Shown here one piece after another: positions 5,182-5,501 of a stretch of DNA of 5,501 bases; position 1 is the first letter of the stretch, and each line of letters begins with the position of its first letter. The stretch is taken from contig JADLGS010000052.1 of NCBI GenBank assembly GCA_020849205.1, positions 1 through 5,501 on the forward strand. Reading direction: 5' to 3'. Under the pieces are notes generated by a model, which saw only the letters and a program-made list of their open reading frames with translations, was not told the DNA's origin and made no database searches. The position numbers and the translations under genes are program-made. Source of the stretch: Candidatus Falkowiibacteriota bacterium. GTDB taxonomy: Bacteria; Patescibacteriota; Patescibacteriia; CAIXNZ01; JADLGS01.

Positions 5182-5501
5182 TACAGTATACCATTTTTTA
5201 TGGCGTTACGTATCTGATTCATTAAAGTAAGATAAAATTCAACGTTAACAAGCGTCGCAACTCGAAAACCAAGACCTTCTTGGATTTTGAGTAAATGATG
5301 TAAATATGAGAAAGTGTAGGTTCTTAGTTCTGGAATTTTAGAATTCTTGTCAATGATTGATGAGTTAGTTGATTGAGCTGCATTTGTTACGGTGATAGTT
5401 TTGTAGTAGACATCACCAAACAAGTGAATTGCGCCGGGAGTGTTTTTGCGACACCATACATACAACCTTCCGTGTCGCGCTTCGCGCGATGGAATCACGA
5501 A
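5181..5501 (-). CDS. tRNA-guanine transglycosylase (Tgt) homologue, C-terminal fragment, zinc ligands lost
   Basis: The frame runs open to the right edge, leaving 106 residues of the C-terminus. Tgt swaps guanine-34 of certain tRNAs for a queuosine precursor. The fragment opens with VIPSREARHGRLYV (2-15), matching the Tgt motif V-P-TR-ARHG that directly follows the catalytic aspartate, just out of view. The tail is also Tgt-like: YTFSYLHHLLK (62-72), LGFRVATLVNVEFYLTLM (77-94) and a final helix. In Tgt a CxCxxC motif and a later His bind structural zinc. Here a gapless local alignment puts Ser54, Ile56 and Leu59 at the Cys positions and Val85 at the His; only one Cys (Cys17) exists in the fragment. 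There is also an insertion of roughly 16 residues after the ARHG motif relative to the E. coli enzyme as I recall it. It is a Tgt relative with doubtful standard activity; family membership is fairly sure. Confidence 0.75.
   Translation of the reverse strand, partial: FVIPSREARHGRLYVWCRKNTPGAIHLFGDVYYKTITVTNAAQSTNSSIIDKNSKIPELRTYTFSYLHHLLKIQEGLGFRVATLVNVEFYLTLMNQIRNAIKNGIL

Noticed and set aside
1..5501. Possible recoding of TGA, as in some candidate phyla
   Set aside because: No gene needs an internal TGA to be read through. The absence of TGA among the eight stop codons is suggestive but far too small a sample.

Overview
The window looks like part of a chromosome from a small-genome bacterium, most likely of the Candidate Phyla Radiation (Patescibacteria, Parcubacteria-like). 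This is inferred from the gene set, not from a marker phylogeny. Supporting signs are AT-rich spacers made of degenerate AATT/CCAAT repeats, genes that mostly lack a Shine-Dalgarno site, an rplU gene with no rpmA beside it, a variant polyprenyl-phosphate sugar-1-phosphate transferase, and a membrane-anchored Clp-N protein with a degenerate ATPase-like part. The standard genetic code fits: all eight visible stop codons are TAA (six) or TAG (two), and no gene needs TGA to be read as sense.

Plus-strand block (1-1541), genome maintenance. It begins inside the C-terminal half of the replicative helicase gene dnaB. A 178-bp AT-rich spacer follows, holding an imperfect inverted repeat and a good sigma70-type promoter. 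Then come ybaB/ebfC (nucleoid-associated protein) and recR (recombination mediator), separated by 4 bp, with recR's Shine-Dalgarno site inside the end of ybaB. This is the widely conserved ybaB-recR pair.

Junction (1542-1581). A GC-rich hairpin flanked by A and T runs sits between the convergent genes recR and rplU and can terminate transcription in both directions.

Minus-strand block (1582-5501). In the order of transcription, from the right edge leftwards: the C-terminal part of a tRNA-guanine transglycosylase (Tgt) homologue that has lost all four zinc-ligand residues; a 542-residue protein with two membrane segments, a Clp-N double repeat and a region resembling a nucleotide-binding-dead AAA module; a polytopic WecA/TagO/MraY-family transferase; and a membrane-anchored DUF192 protein. 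These genes are 9 bp apart, 2 bp apart and overlapping by 26 bp, so they probably form one operon. rplU follows, with its own strong promoter and a short hairpin leader.

The most interesting items are the zinc-less Tgt homologue, the membrane Clp-N/pseudo-AAA protein encoded directly after it, and the active-site substitutions in the adjacent sugar-1-phosphate transferase. A shared envelope-related role for the middle three genes is an inference from operon layout and predicted membrane location only.
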